DNA of 49,773 bases from Nocardioides sp. (lineage in GTDB: Bacteria > Actinomycetota > Actinomycetes > Propionibacteriales > Nocardioidaceae): assembly GCF_030655615.1 (NCBI RefSeq), contig NZ_JAURVJ010000005.1:1-49773 (forward strand). Reading direction: 5' to 3'. The notes beneath the pieces were generated by a model, which worked only from the letters and a program-made list of their open reading frames with translations, was not told where the DNA came from and did not search any database. The stretch's first letter is position 1; every line of letters begins with the position of its first letter. Of the stretch, positions 25,033 to 33,140 are shown in pieces. The translations under genes were made by a program, and so were the position numbers.

Positions 25033-25347
25033 TCACTCCTTCCGTACCACGGTGGCCAGGACGGACTCGATCAGCTCGTCGCGCTCGGCCTTGGTGAGGA
25101 CGCTCAGGGCGCCCTTGGCGCACGTGACAGACAGGTCGGCGACCTGGTCTCCGACGACTCGGCCGATCGAGTATCGGATGAGCGTCCGGTCACCCCCGGT
25201 GAAGACGAAGACCTGCTGCCCTCCCACGTCACGGTCGGGCTGTCGACTGTCGCCTCCCGCGCCCTGATGCTGCTGCGCGGCCCCTTCGAGGCCCTCGACC
25301 ATCGTCTGACGAGAACCCCCGAGTGCGATCGTCGTAACCGTCAGCAT
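25033..25347 (-). CDS. Hypothetical protein
   Basis: A predicted 104-residue protein. The N-terminus (MLTVTTIALGGSR) is a short hydrophobic stretch like part of a signal peptide. In-frame codons upstream (RRTAPAALMLTV...) would complete it, but no good start codon is seen there, so the true start is unsettled. The middle is Gln/Gly-rich. The C-terminal ~60 residues look folded (QQVFVFTGGDRTLIRYSIGRVVGDQVADLSVTC, KAERDELIESVLATVV). The family is not recognised. Confidence 0.5.
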   Translation of the reverse strand: MLTVTTIALGGSRQTMVEGLEGAAQQHQGAGGDSRQPDRDVGGQQVFVFTGGDRTLIRYSIGRVVGDQVADLSVTCAKGALSVLTKAERDELIESVLATVVRKE

Positions 25348-25419
25348 CAGCGCCGCCGGTGCGGTCCTCCGTGATTGCCTAAGCCGACATCAAGCAGTGG
25401 GGTCACCTGTCTCGACGTG

Positions 25420-26304
25420 TCAGCGAAGCGCGTCTAGCTCGTCGAACGCTCGGTGGCCGCGGTCGATCACCTCGTTGACAGCTTCACTGCGCATGAGTCC
25501 GACGCGCCACTCGAGCTGCAGGAGTACCTGTGTGGCGGCGAGCGCCGCCACCCAGTCCCAGCCGACCAGGTCGAGGGCCTTGGTCCACAACCGGTGGCGG
25601 ACGCCGTTGAGCGGATCGCGGAACGTGTGCCACTGGAGGGTGATGAGATCCGTCGCCCGCGTACCGCTTCCGGCATTCTCGATGTCGACAACCGCTAGCA
25701 CGACTCCGTCGCGCGTCAGGACGTTGCTGGGATTGAGGTCGGCGTGGACCATGTCGGGGGCCCCGGGGGGCGGCCCCAGGTCTGCACAAGCGAGCAGCAA
25801 GCGCTCGACCAGGCCCGACGCCGCGGAGGAGTACGCGGAGAGCCCGGCGACGGTGGCACCCCGACGCGTGACGACTCGCCAGGCGTACCTCCAGTGATCA
25901 GGAGGCTCACTGGCCTGACCAGCCTGAAGGTCGTTGATCTCGCACAACTGCTCGACGAGGGACACAGTCAGCTCCGACGCAGGGACTGCATCGACGAAGT
26001 CCATCAGGTGCCACACGTGAGTAGCGGTGGCTCCCACTCCGAGCCAGGCCGGCGTCGGGTAGCCGCGTCCACGCATGTGCTCGACCACGCGCTGGGCTCG
26101 CAACACCTCGTCCAGTTGGCGAGGGTCTGTCCGCGGCACTGCCTTGAGCACAGCGTCTGCCCTTCCGGCCACCTGGACACGCACGGCACCAGCGTTCACG
26201 CCACCTGCGAGGCGACCAACGAGAGCGACGTCCGTCTCGACCGCACGGGCCACGTCGGCCAGGACCTCCGTCGGCACTTCCTCGGGTTGCACACCTCGCA
26301 GCAT
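25420..26304 (-). CDS. Aminoglycoside phosphotransferase-fold kinase
   Basis: A 294-residue APH/choline kinase-like protein. An N-lobe with Gly-rich strand (VGRLAGGVNAGAVRVQV) and Lys in DAVLKAVPR is followed by the hinge WHLMDFVDAVPA. The catalytic loop is MVHADLNPSNVL (HxDxxxxN) and the metal-binding Asp is in VVDIENAG. The substrate cannot be told from sequence; APH-fold kinases act on antibiotics, sugars or small metabolites. The N-terminal boundary is uncertain because the frame continues upstream with random-like composition; ATG 26304 precedes the first well-composed region. Confidence 0.85.
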   Translation of the reverse strand: MLRGVQPEEVPTEVLADVARAVETDVALVGRLAGGVNAGAVRVQVAGRADAVLKAVPRTDPRQLDEVLRAQRVVEHMRGRGYPTPAWLGVGATATHVWHLMDFVDAVPASELTVSLVEQLCEINDLQAGQASEPPDHWRYAWRVVTRRGATVAGLSAYSSAASGLVERLLLACADLGPPPGAPDMVHADLNPSNVLTRDGVVLAVVDIENAGSGTRATDLITLQWHTFRDPLNGVRHRLWTKALDLVGWDWVAALAATQVLLQLEWRVGLMRSEAVNEVIDRGHRAFDELDALR

Positions 26305-26435
26305 GCAGCAGACCCGTGCGGTAGCGCCTCTGTTCGACCACGCCGACGTGCGGGCGCACACGCTACGCCGAGCGTCAAGATGACCGGAACTGGAGCGGCG
26401 GCCCGTTCGCCGGCTCACCACGACTGCTGCGACCG

Positions 26436-26654
26436 ATGAGTTCCGCAACGGGCACGAGTCCAGTTCTCGTGTCACACCACCTGGACCGCGGCGACCACTT
26501 CGACGGAGTCAAGATCGGACGACCCGCCACCGGTGCGTTGATCGACGCCGGCTACCTGTCGATCAGCGAACTCCCCTCAGACCTGGGCGACCTGGCCGCA
26601 CTGCACGGGGTCGGGCCTGCTGCACTCCAACGCCTGGCAGACGCACGAGGCTAG
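26436..26654 (+). CDS. Small helix-hairpin-helix protein
   Basis: A 72-residue protein whose core, GRPATGALIDAGYLSISELP...DLAALHGVGPAALQRLADA, is a pair of HhH-type helices with the GVGPxAL hairpin. It resembles the RNA polymerase alpha C-terminal-like or DNA-binding HhH domains used as stand-alone small proteins in actinobacteria. It may bind DNA without sequence specificity; this is inferred from the fold. It is divergent from the kinase gene. Confidence 0.75.
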   Translation: MSSATGTSPVLVSHHLDRGDHFDGVKIGRPATGALIDAGYLSISELPSDLGDLAALHGVGPAALQRLADARG

Positions 26655-26941
26655 GGTCCGCCCACCGCTACCGCCCGGAGTGCTCCCTCGTGCCGAAGCG
26701 TTCCGACCTGGCCGCTCCCGTGCGGCGGGCCACCGCCGAAAGAGGCGTCGGCGAGGGCGGGGCAGCGGGCGTCAGACTGCGCACCTACCGCCTGGTGCCG
26801 GTCGCCAACCCGTCGTACGCCGAGCTCTTCGGCACCACGCCGTGGTCATCGCAAAAGAGGTCCACCCTGACGAACCGGGTCAACCAGGTCTACGGCGACG
26901 CCTCTTGGTCCGGATGCTGCCGGTCGGGGCTGCCGGACGCC
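26655..26941. other. Gap with possible truncated gene
   Basis: A plus-strand frame from GTG 26690 has protein-like composition for about 70 codons (LRTYRLVPVANPSYAELF, then TTPWSSQKRSTLTNRV). It then runs into the antisense of the dehydrogenase gene, so it may be a gene cut short on its right. The family is not recognised. Confidence 0.35.
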
Positions 26942-28090
26942 TCACTCGTACCTGATGACCCCTCGGATCGTCTTGCCGTCGCGCATGTCCTGGTAGCCCT
27001 GGTTGATCTCGTCGAGGGTGTACTCCTTGGTCACCATCTCGTCCAGCTTGAGCTTGCCGTCCATGTAGAGCGCGAGCAGGCGGGGGATGTCGTAGCGCGG
27101 GTTGGCGTTGCCGAAGATGCAGCCGACCAGCTCCTTGCGCTGCATCGACATGTCGAACAGGTTGAGCTTCACGTCGTCGGCCATCATGTTGGAGACCGAG
27201 GTGACCACGGCGCGGCCGGCCTTCTTGATCAACGACATCAGGGGCGCGATGTGGGCGCCCTCCGCGAGGCCGAGGGCGAGGATCGCCTTGTCGGCCATCG
27301 CGCCGTAGGTGATCTCCGACAGGAGGGGCTGAGCCTCCTCCATCGACGCCGCCGTGTGCGTGGCACCGAGGGTGAGGGCCTTCTCGCGCTTCCACTCGAC
27401 GGGGTCGATGGCCATCACGAACCTGGCGCCGGCCATGGCGGCACCCTGGACGGCACTCATGCCGATGCCGCCGAGGCCGACCACGGCGACGGTCTCACCG
27501 GACCGCACGTCTGCGGCATAGGTCGCCGACCCCCAGCCGGTCGTGACGCCGCAGCCCACCAGGGCGGCCTTCTCGAGCGGGATGTGCTTCTCGATCTTCA
27601 CGGCACTGTCGACCGAGACCACGGTGTAGGGCGAGAAGGTGCCGAGGCCGACCATGATCCCGAGGTCGGTGCCGTTCTCGGCGTGGTGGCGATAGCTGAA
27701 GTCGCTGAGCTGCATGCCGCTGAGCAGGAAGGCGCCGAGGTCGCACAGGTGGGTCTTGCCGGTCGAGCACGACGGGCACTTGCCGCACGACGGGATGAAG
27801 CTGAAGACCACGTGGTCGCCGACTTCGAAGCCGACCGTGTCAGGACCGATCTCCTGCACGACCCCCGCGCCCTCGTGACCGCCGATCACCGGGAACTGCC
27901 GGAGTCCGAACATCTCGGCCAGCTCGGGGTCGAGCACCATGTCGCCGGTGACCATGTGCTCGTCGGAGTGACACAGGCCCGAGGCGGCCAGCTTGACGAG
28001 GATCTCACCCTTCTTGGGCGGGTCGAGCTCGATGTCCTCCACGCTCCAGTCGGTGTGCGGCTTCCACAGGATGGCGGCGCGTGTCTTCAT
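26942..28090 (-). CDS. NDMA-dependent alcohol dehydrogenase
   Basis: A 382-residue zinc alcohol dehydrogenase of the class III-like group that keeps its nicotinamide cofactor tightly bound and is assayed with N,N-dimethyl-4-nitrosoaniline. Catalytic zinc ligands appear in GLCHSDEHM and GGHEGAGVV. The structural zinc motif is CGKCPSCSTGKTHLC. The Rossmann motif is VVGLGGIGMSAV. In mycobacteria and other actinobacteria this family oxidises alcohols, often linked to mycofactocin; no mycofactocin genes are in this window. ATG 28090 has GAGGGAG upstream. A KstR-like palindrome lies 33 nt before the start. Confidence 0.93.
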   Translation of the reverse strand: MKTRAAILWKPHTDWSVEDIELDPPKKGEILVKLAASGLCHSDEHMVTGDMVLDPELAEMFGLRQFPVIGGHEGAGVVQEIGPDTVGFEVGDHVVFSFIPSCGKCPSCSTGKTHLCDLGAFLLSGMQLSDFSYRHHAENGTDLGIMVGLGTFSPYTVVSVDSAVKIEKHIPLEKAALVGCGVTTGWGSATYAADVRSGETVAVVGLGGIGMSAVQGAAMAGARFVMAIDPVEWKREKALTLGATHTAASMEEAQPLLSEITYGAMADKAILALGLAEGAHIAPLMSLIKKAGRAVVTSVSNMMADDVKLNLFDMSMQRKELVGCIFGNANPRYDIPRLLALYMDGKLKLDEMVTKEYTLDEINQGYQDMRDGKTIRGVIRYE

Positions 28091-28122
28091 CGGGCTCCCT
28101 CGGGTCAGGTGCAGCGGCAAAC

Positions 28123-28136
28123 TAGAACGTGTTCCA
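28123..28136 (-). promoter_or_regulatory. KstR-like operator (TnnAACnnGTTnnA)
   Basis: tagaacgtgttcca fits TNNAACNNGTTNNA exactly and is part of a longer near-palindrome at 28122-28137. This is the consensus of the TetR-family repressor KstR, which controls steroid and lipid catabolism. It lies 33 nt upstream of the dehydrogenase ATG, where a bound repressor could block transcription. Confidence 0.55.
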
Positions 28137-28204
28137 GAAGGTAGTGCGTCGGTGTGGCATGCGTCACGAGGTAGCGGCCATGTATTTCGGCGCCGAACCT
28201 GTCA

Positions 28205-28508
28205 GTCGCGGACGATGCGGCGGGACTCGCCGACGTACGAGATCGGTCCGAAGGACGTCGGCGCCCGGATGGCCGTCAGGGTGATCGCGTCACGACCGGG
28301 ACATCGCGGCCGGGCCCAGCTGTCGACGCCGACCGGGCGGGTCACCCGGTGACGGCACCTCGTCCGAAGCTCCCCGTGCCGACGCGACACGTCCCACCTA
28401 CCGCCTCACGGGCCGCGACCGTGGGCAGCGGGTTCTGTTCGTGTCACCTACGCGCGGCACGCCGGCGGTGAGGTCCTCGACGTCCTGCCGGACGGGCAAC
28501 AGGCCTAG
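28205..28508 (+). pseudogene. Decayed Ig-like-repeat gene, frameshifted fragments
   Basis: Plus-strand pieces with the end signature of YQW-type bacterial Ig repeats appear twice: PTYEIGPKDVGARMAVRVIASRPGH (28200-28352, then a stop) and, in another frame, RPTYRLTGRDRGQRVL near 28395-28440. The latter continues after a frameshift as VRVTYARHAGGEVLDVLPDG and a TAG at 28506-28508. No start or complete domain is present. Probably the tail of a lost secreted repeat protein. Confidence 0.5.
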
Positions 28509-29299
28509 CTCGACTTCCTGGGTCGGAAGTACTGCCCGTTGGGCTTGTTGAAGGTCGCGCAGCACGTGGCGAAGGCCTGGCTGAGCGTGGCGCTGTAGTG
28601 CTCGTCCAGGACCCCTTGGACCTTGTCGACGACGTCCTCGGGGATCTTGCGGGTCAACGTCCAGGGCAGCGCGAAGGCGTCGAGGGCGATGCGCTCGATG
28701 CGCTCCGGGGGCAGGTCGAGCGACACCGCGAAGAGGTTGCCGCCCCCGGAGGTGAAGACCTCGCGGTGGGACTCGGGAAACTGGTCGAAGAGGAACTTCG
28801 GCCCCACCCCGCGACCGTTGGGCTGACGCCGGAACAGGGTGAGGTCGTCCTGCAGCACCAGCCGCGGGCCCGTCAGCACGACGTTGACGCACAGGGTGTC
28901 GATGAGCGGCCACGGATGGACGTGACCGCCGTCGACCAGCGCCATGTCGTAGGTGGCGCCCGCGGCCACGACGTCGGCGGCGGTCCACCCCGTCCGACGC
29001 TCGACGGCGACCTTCCCGTCCGGGTAGGCGAGCGGGATGACGAAGCCGGCCTCCCTGCTCGGGTCGGCGTAGAAGTGGTCGAGCAGGTCGACCGTCGTCA
29101 GACGCTCGCCACCGTGCTCCTCCAGCATGTGCGCGATGACGGCGGCGGAGAGCCCTGACGCCGTACCGATCTCGAGGAACGACGCCGGTCGGTGCGCGGC
29201 GATCAGCCCCTCGATCGAGACGAGGTCCTCCACCGACATGGTGCCGAACCCGGGCTCACGATGAGCCCCACGGATGCTGGCGATGGCGTCTCGGTCCAT
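28505..29299 (-). CDS. Class I SAM-dependent methyltransferase (Methyltransf_24-like)
   Basis: A 264-residue protein. Motif I is ASFLEIGTASGLSA (residues 39-52), followed by LTTVDLLD as the acidic strand-2 end and DMALVDGGHVHPW, the DGxH motif of the Methyltransf_24 group where the Asp and His can hold a metal. The C-terminal third has no clear assignment. The group includes O-methyltransferases and sugar-modifying enzymes; the substrate is unknown. ATG 29299 is supported by a -10 box 6 nt upstream. Confidence 0.82.
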   Translation of the reverse strand: MDRDAIASIRGAHREPGFGTMSVEDLVSIEGLIAAHRPASFLEIGTASGLSAAVIAHMLEEHGGERLTTVDLLDHFYADPSREAGFVIPLAYPDGKVAVERRTGWTAADVVAAGATYDMALVDGGHVHPWPLIDTLCVNVVLTGPRLVLQDDLTLFRRQPNGRGVGPKFLFDQFPESHREVFTSGGGNLFAVSLDLPPERIERIALDAFALPWTLTRKIPEDVVDKVQGVLDEHYSATLSQAFATCCATFNKPNGQYFRPRKSS

Positions 29300-29305
29300 C
29301 GGGTG

Positions 29306-29311
29306 ACCCTA
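29306..29311 (-). promoter_or_regulatory. -10 box TAGGGT, leaderless promoter of methyltransferase gene
   Basis: On the minus strand TAGGGT ends 6 nt before ATG 29299. Confidence 0.6.
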
Positions 29312-29370
29312 CGTGTGTGCGGCCGCGCTCTCGAGCGGACACCGGGCGACCCGTCAGGAGACCGAGGCGG

Positions 29371-30201
29371 TCAGGGGTAGTTGATGCGGTCGGCAATCGC
29401 CCAGAGCGACGTGCGGCGCGTGACGCGCAGGCACTCGATCTCGGCGTCGGCCAGGAGGTCGGCGGCGAGGTCGGCGCCGCCGGCGATCACGGTGCTGTCG
29501 TGGTCGACCTCGCTGTGCACGACCCAGGAGTGGTCCTCGGGCCACCAGTACGACGGTGACTGCACGAACCCCTGCTCCCGCGACCACTGCGCCCACCTCG
29601 TGCCGTCCGTGTGGGTGGGCTCCCTCCCGAACGTCGCCATCCCCGTCAGCCCGCCGGGAGAGTGCGCCTGCTCCTCCATGCCCAGGACCTCGAGCTCGAC
29701 CGAGAGTGGTGGCACCTCGAGCACGGGGACGGCGGGGAACAGCCAGTAGCTCCGGAACGGCCGCCGGAACATCGGGAAGTCGTGCCATCCCTCGGGGGCC
29801 TTGCCCGTGCCGTTCCACAGCGCGGCGTGGCAGGCGTCGGGTGTGGTCGTGTGCCGGGCGAGGTGGTGGGCGAGCCGGCGAAGGGTCAGCGGGTCCAGCG
29901 AGCCGGTGAGGGGTTGGTCGCTCGGCGACTCCGGGTCCCCGGGGCGGTGGAGCGACAGGTCACGGCCACCGGCGATCGCCACCCACTGGGCTTCGGGGTG
30001 CAGGACGGTGCCGTGACGTCGCGCGACCTCGGCCCAGGACGCGGCGGACTCGTCGTCCGGCAGGCCCTGGTCGGGCCGGTGGAAGACGCGCAGGTAGGTC
30101 TCGAACCCGGCCGGCAGCAGCTCGCCGACCGTGCCACCGAAGTCGTCTGCGTCGACCGCGAGCCACGCCGCCGGCGTCAGGTCGGTGGTCGGGTGCAGCA
30201 C
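29371..30201 (-). CDS. Conserved-looking hypothetical protein
   Basis: A 276-residue soluble protein rich in Trp and His. It has no signal or membrane segment. Regular blocks such as GFETYLRVFHRPDQGLP, PVLEVPPLSVELEVL and SPSYWWPEDHSWVVHSEVDHDST suggest a compact globular fold, resembling uncharacterised actinobacterial proteins. GTG 30201 (MLHPTTD) is fixed by a -10 box 6 nt upstream. No role can be given; it is next to the methyltransferase gene on the same strand but with its own promoter. Confidence 0.75.
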   Translation of the reverse strand: MLHPTTDLTPAAWLAVDADDFGGTVGELLPAGFETYLRVFHRPDQGLPDDESAASWAEVARRHGTVLHPEAQWVAIAGGRDLSLHRPGDPESPSDQPLTGSLDPLTLRRLAHHLARHTTTPDACHAALWNGTGKAPEGWHDFPMFRRPFRSYWLFPAVPVLEVPPLSVELEVLGMEEQAHSPGGLTGMATFGREPTHTDGTRWAQWSREQGFVQSPSYWWPEDHSWVVHSEVDHDSTVIAGGADLAADLLADAEIECLRVTRRTSLWAIADRINYP

Positions 30202-30207
30202 CCGACC

Positions 30208-30213
30208 AACCTA
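30208..30213 (-). promoter_or_regulatory. -10 box TAGGTT, leaderless promoter
   Basis: On the minus strand TAGGTT ends 6 nt before GTG 30201. Confidence 0.6.
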
Positions 30214-30270
30214 GTCAGGGCGCCCCGGCACGGTGCCGCTCTCGGTCCTCGGACCAGCTGGTCTCGGCCG

Positions 30271-30300
30271 CCTCGGCGGGCCTCGGCGGGCCTCGGCGGG
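30271..30300 (+). repeat. 10-bp tandem repeat (cctcggcggg x3)
   Basis: Three perfect copies of cctcggcggg, with partial copies at each side, in the 254-nt gap between the hypothetical gene and the histidine kinase. Confidence 0.85.
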
Positions 30301-30455
30301 CGTCGGCGACGACAACGCGATGGTCGTCATCGTCTGTTGGGCGATTCTGCAGTCATGAAGTGACAGGTTCCATTACATTCCGTCACGCATCTCGCCATGG
30401 TCACCCCCCAGCCTTGTCGTGAGTGGACTCCCCTGTCGACGGAAACACGAGGACG

Positions 30456-31667
30456 ATGGACCGATCCGCACATTCCTGGGCCCCCGACGCGACGTACGAG
30501 CGTTACGTACGACTCCTACGTCACACCATCGATGCGCCGATCGCTCTCGTCTCCGTCGTGGAGGCGGTCGAGCAGGTCGTCGAGCAGGCGGTGGTCGCGG
30601 CCGCGGGACTCCCCGGGGGTGGTGACCAACGCGACGAGTCACTCCTGCGGCGTGCGTTCTGCGACCTGGTGGTCGCGGAGGGTCATCCGGTGGTCGTGGG
30701 CGACGCACGGCAGGACAAGCGGCTGGCCGACAGCCCTGCGATCTCCGACCTCCAGGCCGTCGCCTGCGCGGGCTGGCCGCTGACCGGCGAGCACGGGCAG
30801 GTCGTCGGCTCGCTCTGCGTGGTCGACACGCGGCCCCACGACTGGACGCCCACCGAGCTCGCCGTCATCGAGGACCTCGCCGCTGCCTGCTCGGCCGAGC
30901 TGGCCCACGCCCGGCTGGCCGACGAGCTCACCGCCGCCAACACCGAGCTGCAGCGCAGCAACGGCCAGCTGACCGCGTTCGCGAGCCAGGTCAGCCACGA
31001 CCTCCGCACGCCGCTGGTGACGCTGTCCGGGTCGCTCGAGCTCATCGAGGCGATCGGGGTGGGCGACGACGGTGGCTCGGGGCAGGTCGAGCGGCTGCTG
31101 AGCAAGGCGACCGCCAGCACCCGACGGATGATCGACCTGGTCTCGACCGTGCTCGACTTCGCCATGGTCGAGGGACGGCTCACCCTCACCGACCTCGACC
31201 TCCGGGTGCTGCTCGACGCGGTCCGCTACGACCTCGCCGACCTGCTGGGCGACGCCGACATCTCGCTCGCCGACCCGGCACCGGTGCGAGCCGACGCGGT
31301 GCAGATCAGCACCGTTCTGCAGAACCTCCTGGCCAACGCGGTGAAGTACGCCGCGGGGTCACCGATCGAGGTCGCCGCGACCCGCGACGAGGCCGGCTGG
31401 ACCCTGACGGTCGCCGACCACGGGCCGGGCATCGCCGCGGCCGACCGCGAGCGCGTCCTCCAGCCCCTCATCCGGCTCCAGGACGACGCGCCGAGCCCGC
31501 AGCGCGGACTCGGCCTCGGGCTCGCGACCTGCCACCGGGTCGCTCTCGCGCACGGTGGCGCCCTCACCCTCGAAGAGACCCCCGGCGGGGGCACCACCGT
31601 CCGCCTCCGCATCCCGCAGCGACCCATCGCCGTCGCGCAGGGCGTGGTAGTCCGCCGGAAAGGGTGA
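30456..31667 (+). CDS. GAF-domain sensor histidine kinase
   Basis: A 403-residue cytoplasmic kinase without membrane segments. A GAF domain covers about residues 15-150. HisKA follows with VSHDLRTP (phosphorylated His181). The HATPase domain has N-box LLANAVKYA, G1 DHGPGIA and G2 GLGLGLATC. The ligand of the GAF domain is unknown; the chromophore-binding Cys of phytochromes is not evident. ATG 30456 was chosen over a GTG at 30423 because GAGGAC precedes it. No response regulator is fused; the one at 33137 is the nearest. Confidence 0.9.
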   Translation: MDRSAHSWAPDATYERYVRLLRHTIDAPIALVSVVEAVEQVVEQAVVAAAGLPGGGDQRDESLLRRAFCDLVVAEGHPVVVGDARQDKRLADSPAISDLQAVACAGWPLTGEHGQVVGSLCVVDTRPHDWTPTELAVIEDLAAACSAELAHARLADELTAANTELQRSNGQLTAFASQVSHDLRTPLVTLSGSLELIEAIGVGDDGGSGQVERLLSKATASTRRMIDLVSTVLDFAMVEGRLTLTDLDLRVLLDAVRYDLADLLGDADISLADPAPVRADAVQISTVLQNLLANAVKYAAGSPIEVAATRDEAGWTLTVADHGPGIAAADRERVLQPLIRLQDDAPSPQRGLGLGLATCHRVALAHGGALTLEETPGGGTTVRLRIPQRPIAVAQGVVVRRKG

Positions 31668-31702
31668 GTTGACGCCGTGCGGAAGGTGCGACTCTCCTGC
31701 GC

Positions 31703-31804
31703 ATGGACTGGTGGTCAATTGCTGTCACCCCCGGACTGGCGCTGGGGGCTTTCGCGTCAGCCCTCGTGACCGTCTGGTGGGCCCGGCGCCATCCGCTGGA
31801 CTAG
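31703..31804 (+). CDS. 33-residue single-span membrane peptide (candidate)
   Basis: Reads MDWWSIAVTP, then GLALGAFASALVTVWW and ARRHPLD: a hydrophobic helix of about 20 residues flanked by Trp pairs and a basic end, as in real bacterial membrane peptides. It lies between two histidine kinase genes. GGAAGG (31681-31686) is upstream but rather far. It could be a small regulator of a kinase; this is a guess from position. Confidence 0.4.
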   Translation: MDWWSIAVTPGLALGAFASALVTVWWARRHPLD

Positions 31805-31967
31805 CCCTCCAAGATCCGTCGGCCGCGCGACCTGGCGGGTCCAGGTCCCGGCCCTCATCGAGGCGTAGGGTTCTGGCTGTTGCAGCCGGAACAAGGTGAC
31901 AGGCCTGCGAGGGGACAGCTCTCGACGGCCGTTCGTCATCTCTCGGATGCGCCGTCCTGCGGGAGCG

Positions 31968-33140
31968 ATGACAGCCCGGATCGAGCTGACCATGTGCGCA
32001 CGACCGACTCCCGACGCGCACGCCCCCCGCTCCGTCATCGACGACTGGCAGCTGCTCGCCCAGATCGTCGAGGTCTCCGGCGACGCGATCTTCAGCGAGG
32101 ACATGGCCGGCAGCATCACCAGCTGGAACGCCGCAGCCGAGCGGGTCTACGGCCGCGCGGCCGCCGACATGCTGGGGCGGTCGACCAGCGAGCTGCTGCC
32201 GGACGAGACCGCGCGCCAGCTGAGCTCGGTGCACGACATGGCGCTCTCCGGGCGGCGAGTCGACCGGTTCGACACCTGGCACCTGCGACCCGACGGCCGG
32301 CACATCGCCGTCTCCCTGACGGTCTCGCCGCTGCGGGACACCGCGGGGGCCATGGCCGGTCTTGCCACGAGCGTCCAGGACGTCACCGACCGGGTCCGGC
32401 TCAGCGCCGAGCTGGAGGACGCACACCGCACCCTCGAGAAGCAGCACGTCCTGCTGACCCGCTCCAACCGCGACCTGGAGCAGTTCGCCTACGTCGCCTC
32501 GCACGACCTGTCCGAGCCGCTGCGGGCGATGACCGGGTTCGTCCAGCTCCTCGAGAAGCGCTACGCGCCCCTGCTCGACGAGCGCGGCACCGGCTACATC
32601 GCCCACGTGGTCGACGGTGCGGCGCGGATGCGGACGTTGATCGAGGACCTGCTCGAGTACTCCCGGTTCCTGCTGACCGACACGGCCAGCGGCCGTGTCG
32701 ACACCGCCGCGGCGGCCCGGCGCGTCGTGACGGTCCTCGGGCTCACCGGCGTCGAGGTCGGCGTGCTGCCCGACGTCTGGCTCGACGAGGCGTCGGTGCA
32801 CGCCGTGCTGCACAACCTCGTCGGCAACGCCGCCAAGTTCCGACGGCCGGAGCGGGCCTCCCGGGTCGTCGTCTCGGGGAGCCGCGAGGACGGGAGCGTC
32901 GTGCTCCGCGTCGACGACGACGGCATCGGGGTCAGTCCCGAGCACCGCGACCGGATCTTCCGCATGTTCACCCGGCTGCACGTCCGCGAGGCCTACGCCG
33001 GCACGGGGATCGGGCTCGCCATCGTGCAGCAGATCGCGGAGCGGGCGGGCGGACGCGCCTGGGTCGAGGAGTCCGACCTCGGGGGCGCCCGCTTCTGCAT
33101 CACCCTGCCGGCCGTCCCCGACCAGGTCGTGCTCCCGTGA
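31968..33140 (+). CDS. PAS-domain sensor histidine kinase
   Basis: About 390 residues. A PAS domain (IVEVSGDAIFSEDMAGSITSWNAAAERVYG through VQDVTDRVRL) is followed by a helix linker, a HisKA domain with the phytochrome-type motif YVASHDLSEPLRAM, and HATPase motifs NLVGNAAKF, VDDDGIGV and GTGIGLAIVQQ. There are no membrane segments, so it senses a cytoplasmic signal. The start is uncertain: ATG 31968 (after GGGAG) or ATG 31992. TAGGGT at 31866-31871 may be the promoter. The GTG of the downstream response regulator overlaps its stop (GTGA). Confidence 0.88.
   Translation: MTARIELTMCARPTPDAHAPRSVIDDWQLLAQIVEVSGDAIFSEDMAGSITSWNAAAERVYGRAAADMLGRSTSELLPDETARQLSSVHDMALSGRRVDRFDTWHLRPDGRHIAVSLTVSPLRDTAGAMAGLATSVQDVTDRVRLSAELEDAHRTLEKQHVLLTRSNRDLEQFAYVASHDLSEPLRAMTGFVQLLEKRYAPLLDERGTGYIAHVVDGAARMRTLIEDLLEYSRFLLTDTASGRVDTAAAARRVVTVLGLTGVEVGVLPDVWLDEASVHAVLHNLVGNAAKFRRPERASRVVVSGSREDGSVVLRVDDDGIGVSPEHRDRIFRMFTRLHVREAYAGTGIGLAIVQQIAERAGGRAWVEESDLGGARFCITLPAVPDQVVLP

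Noticed and set aside
17623..26941. Gene-cassette array of an integron
   Set aside because: No integrase, and the dispersed motifs lack the paired core sites of attC.
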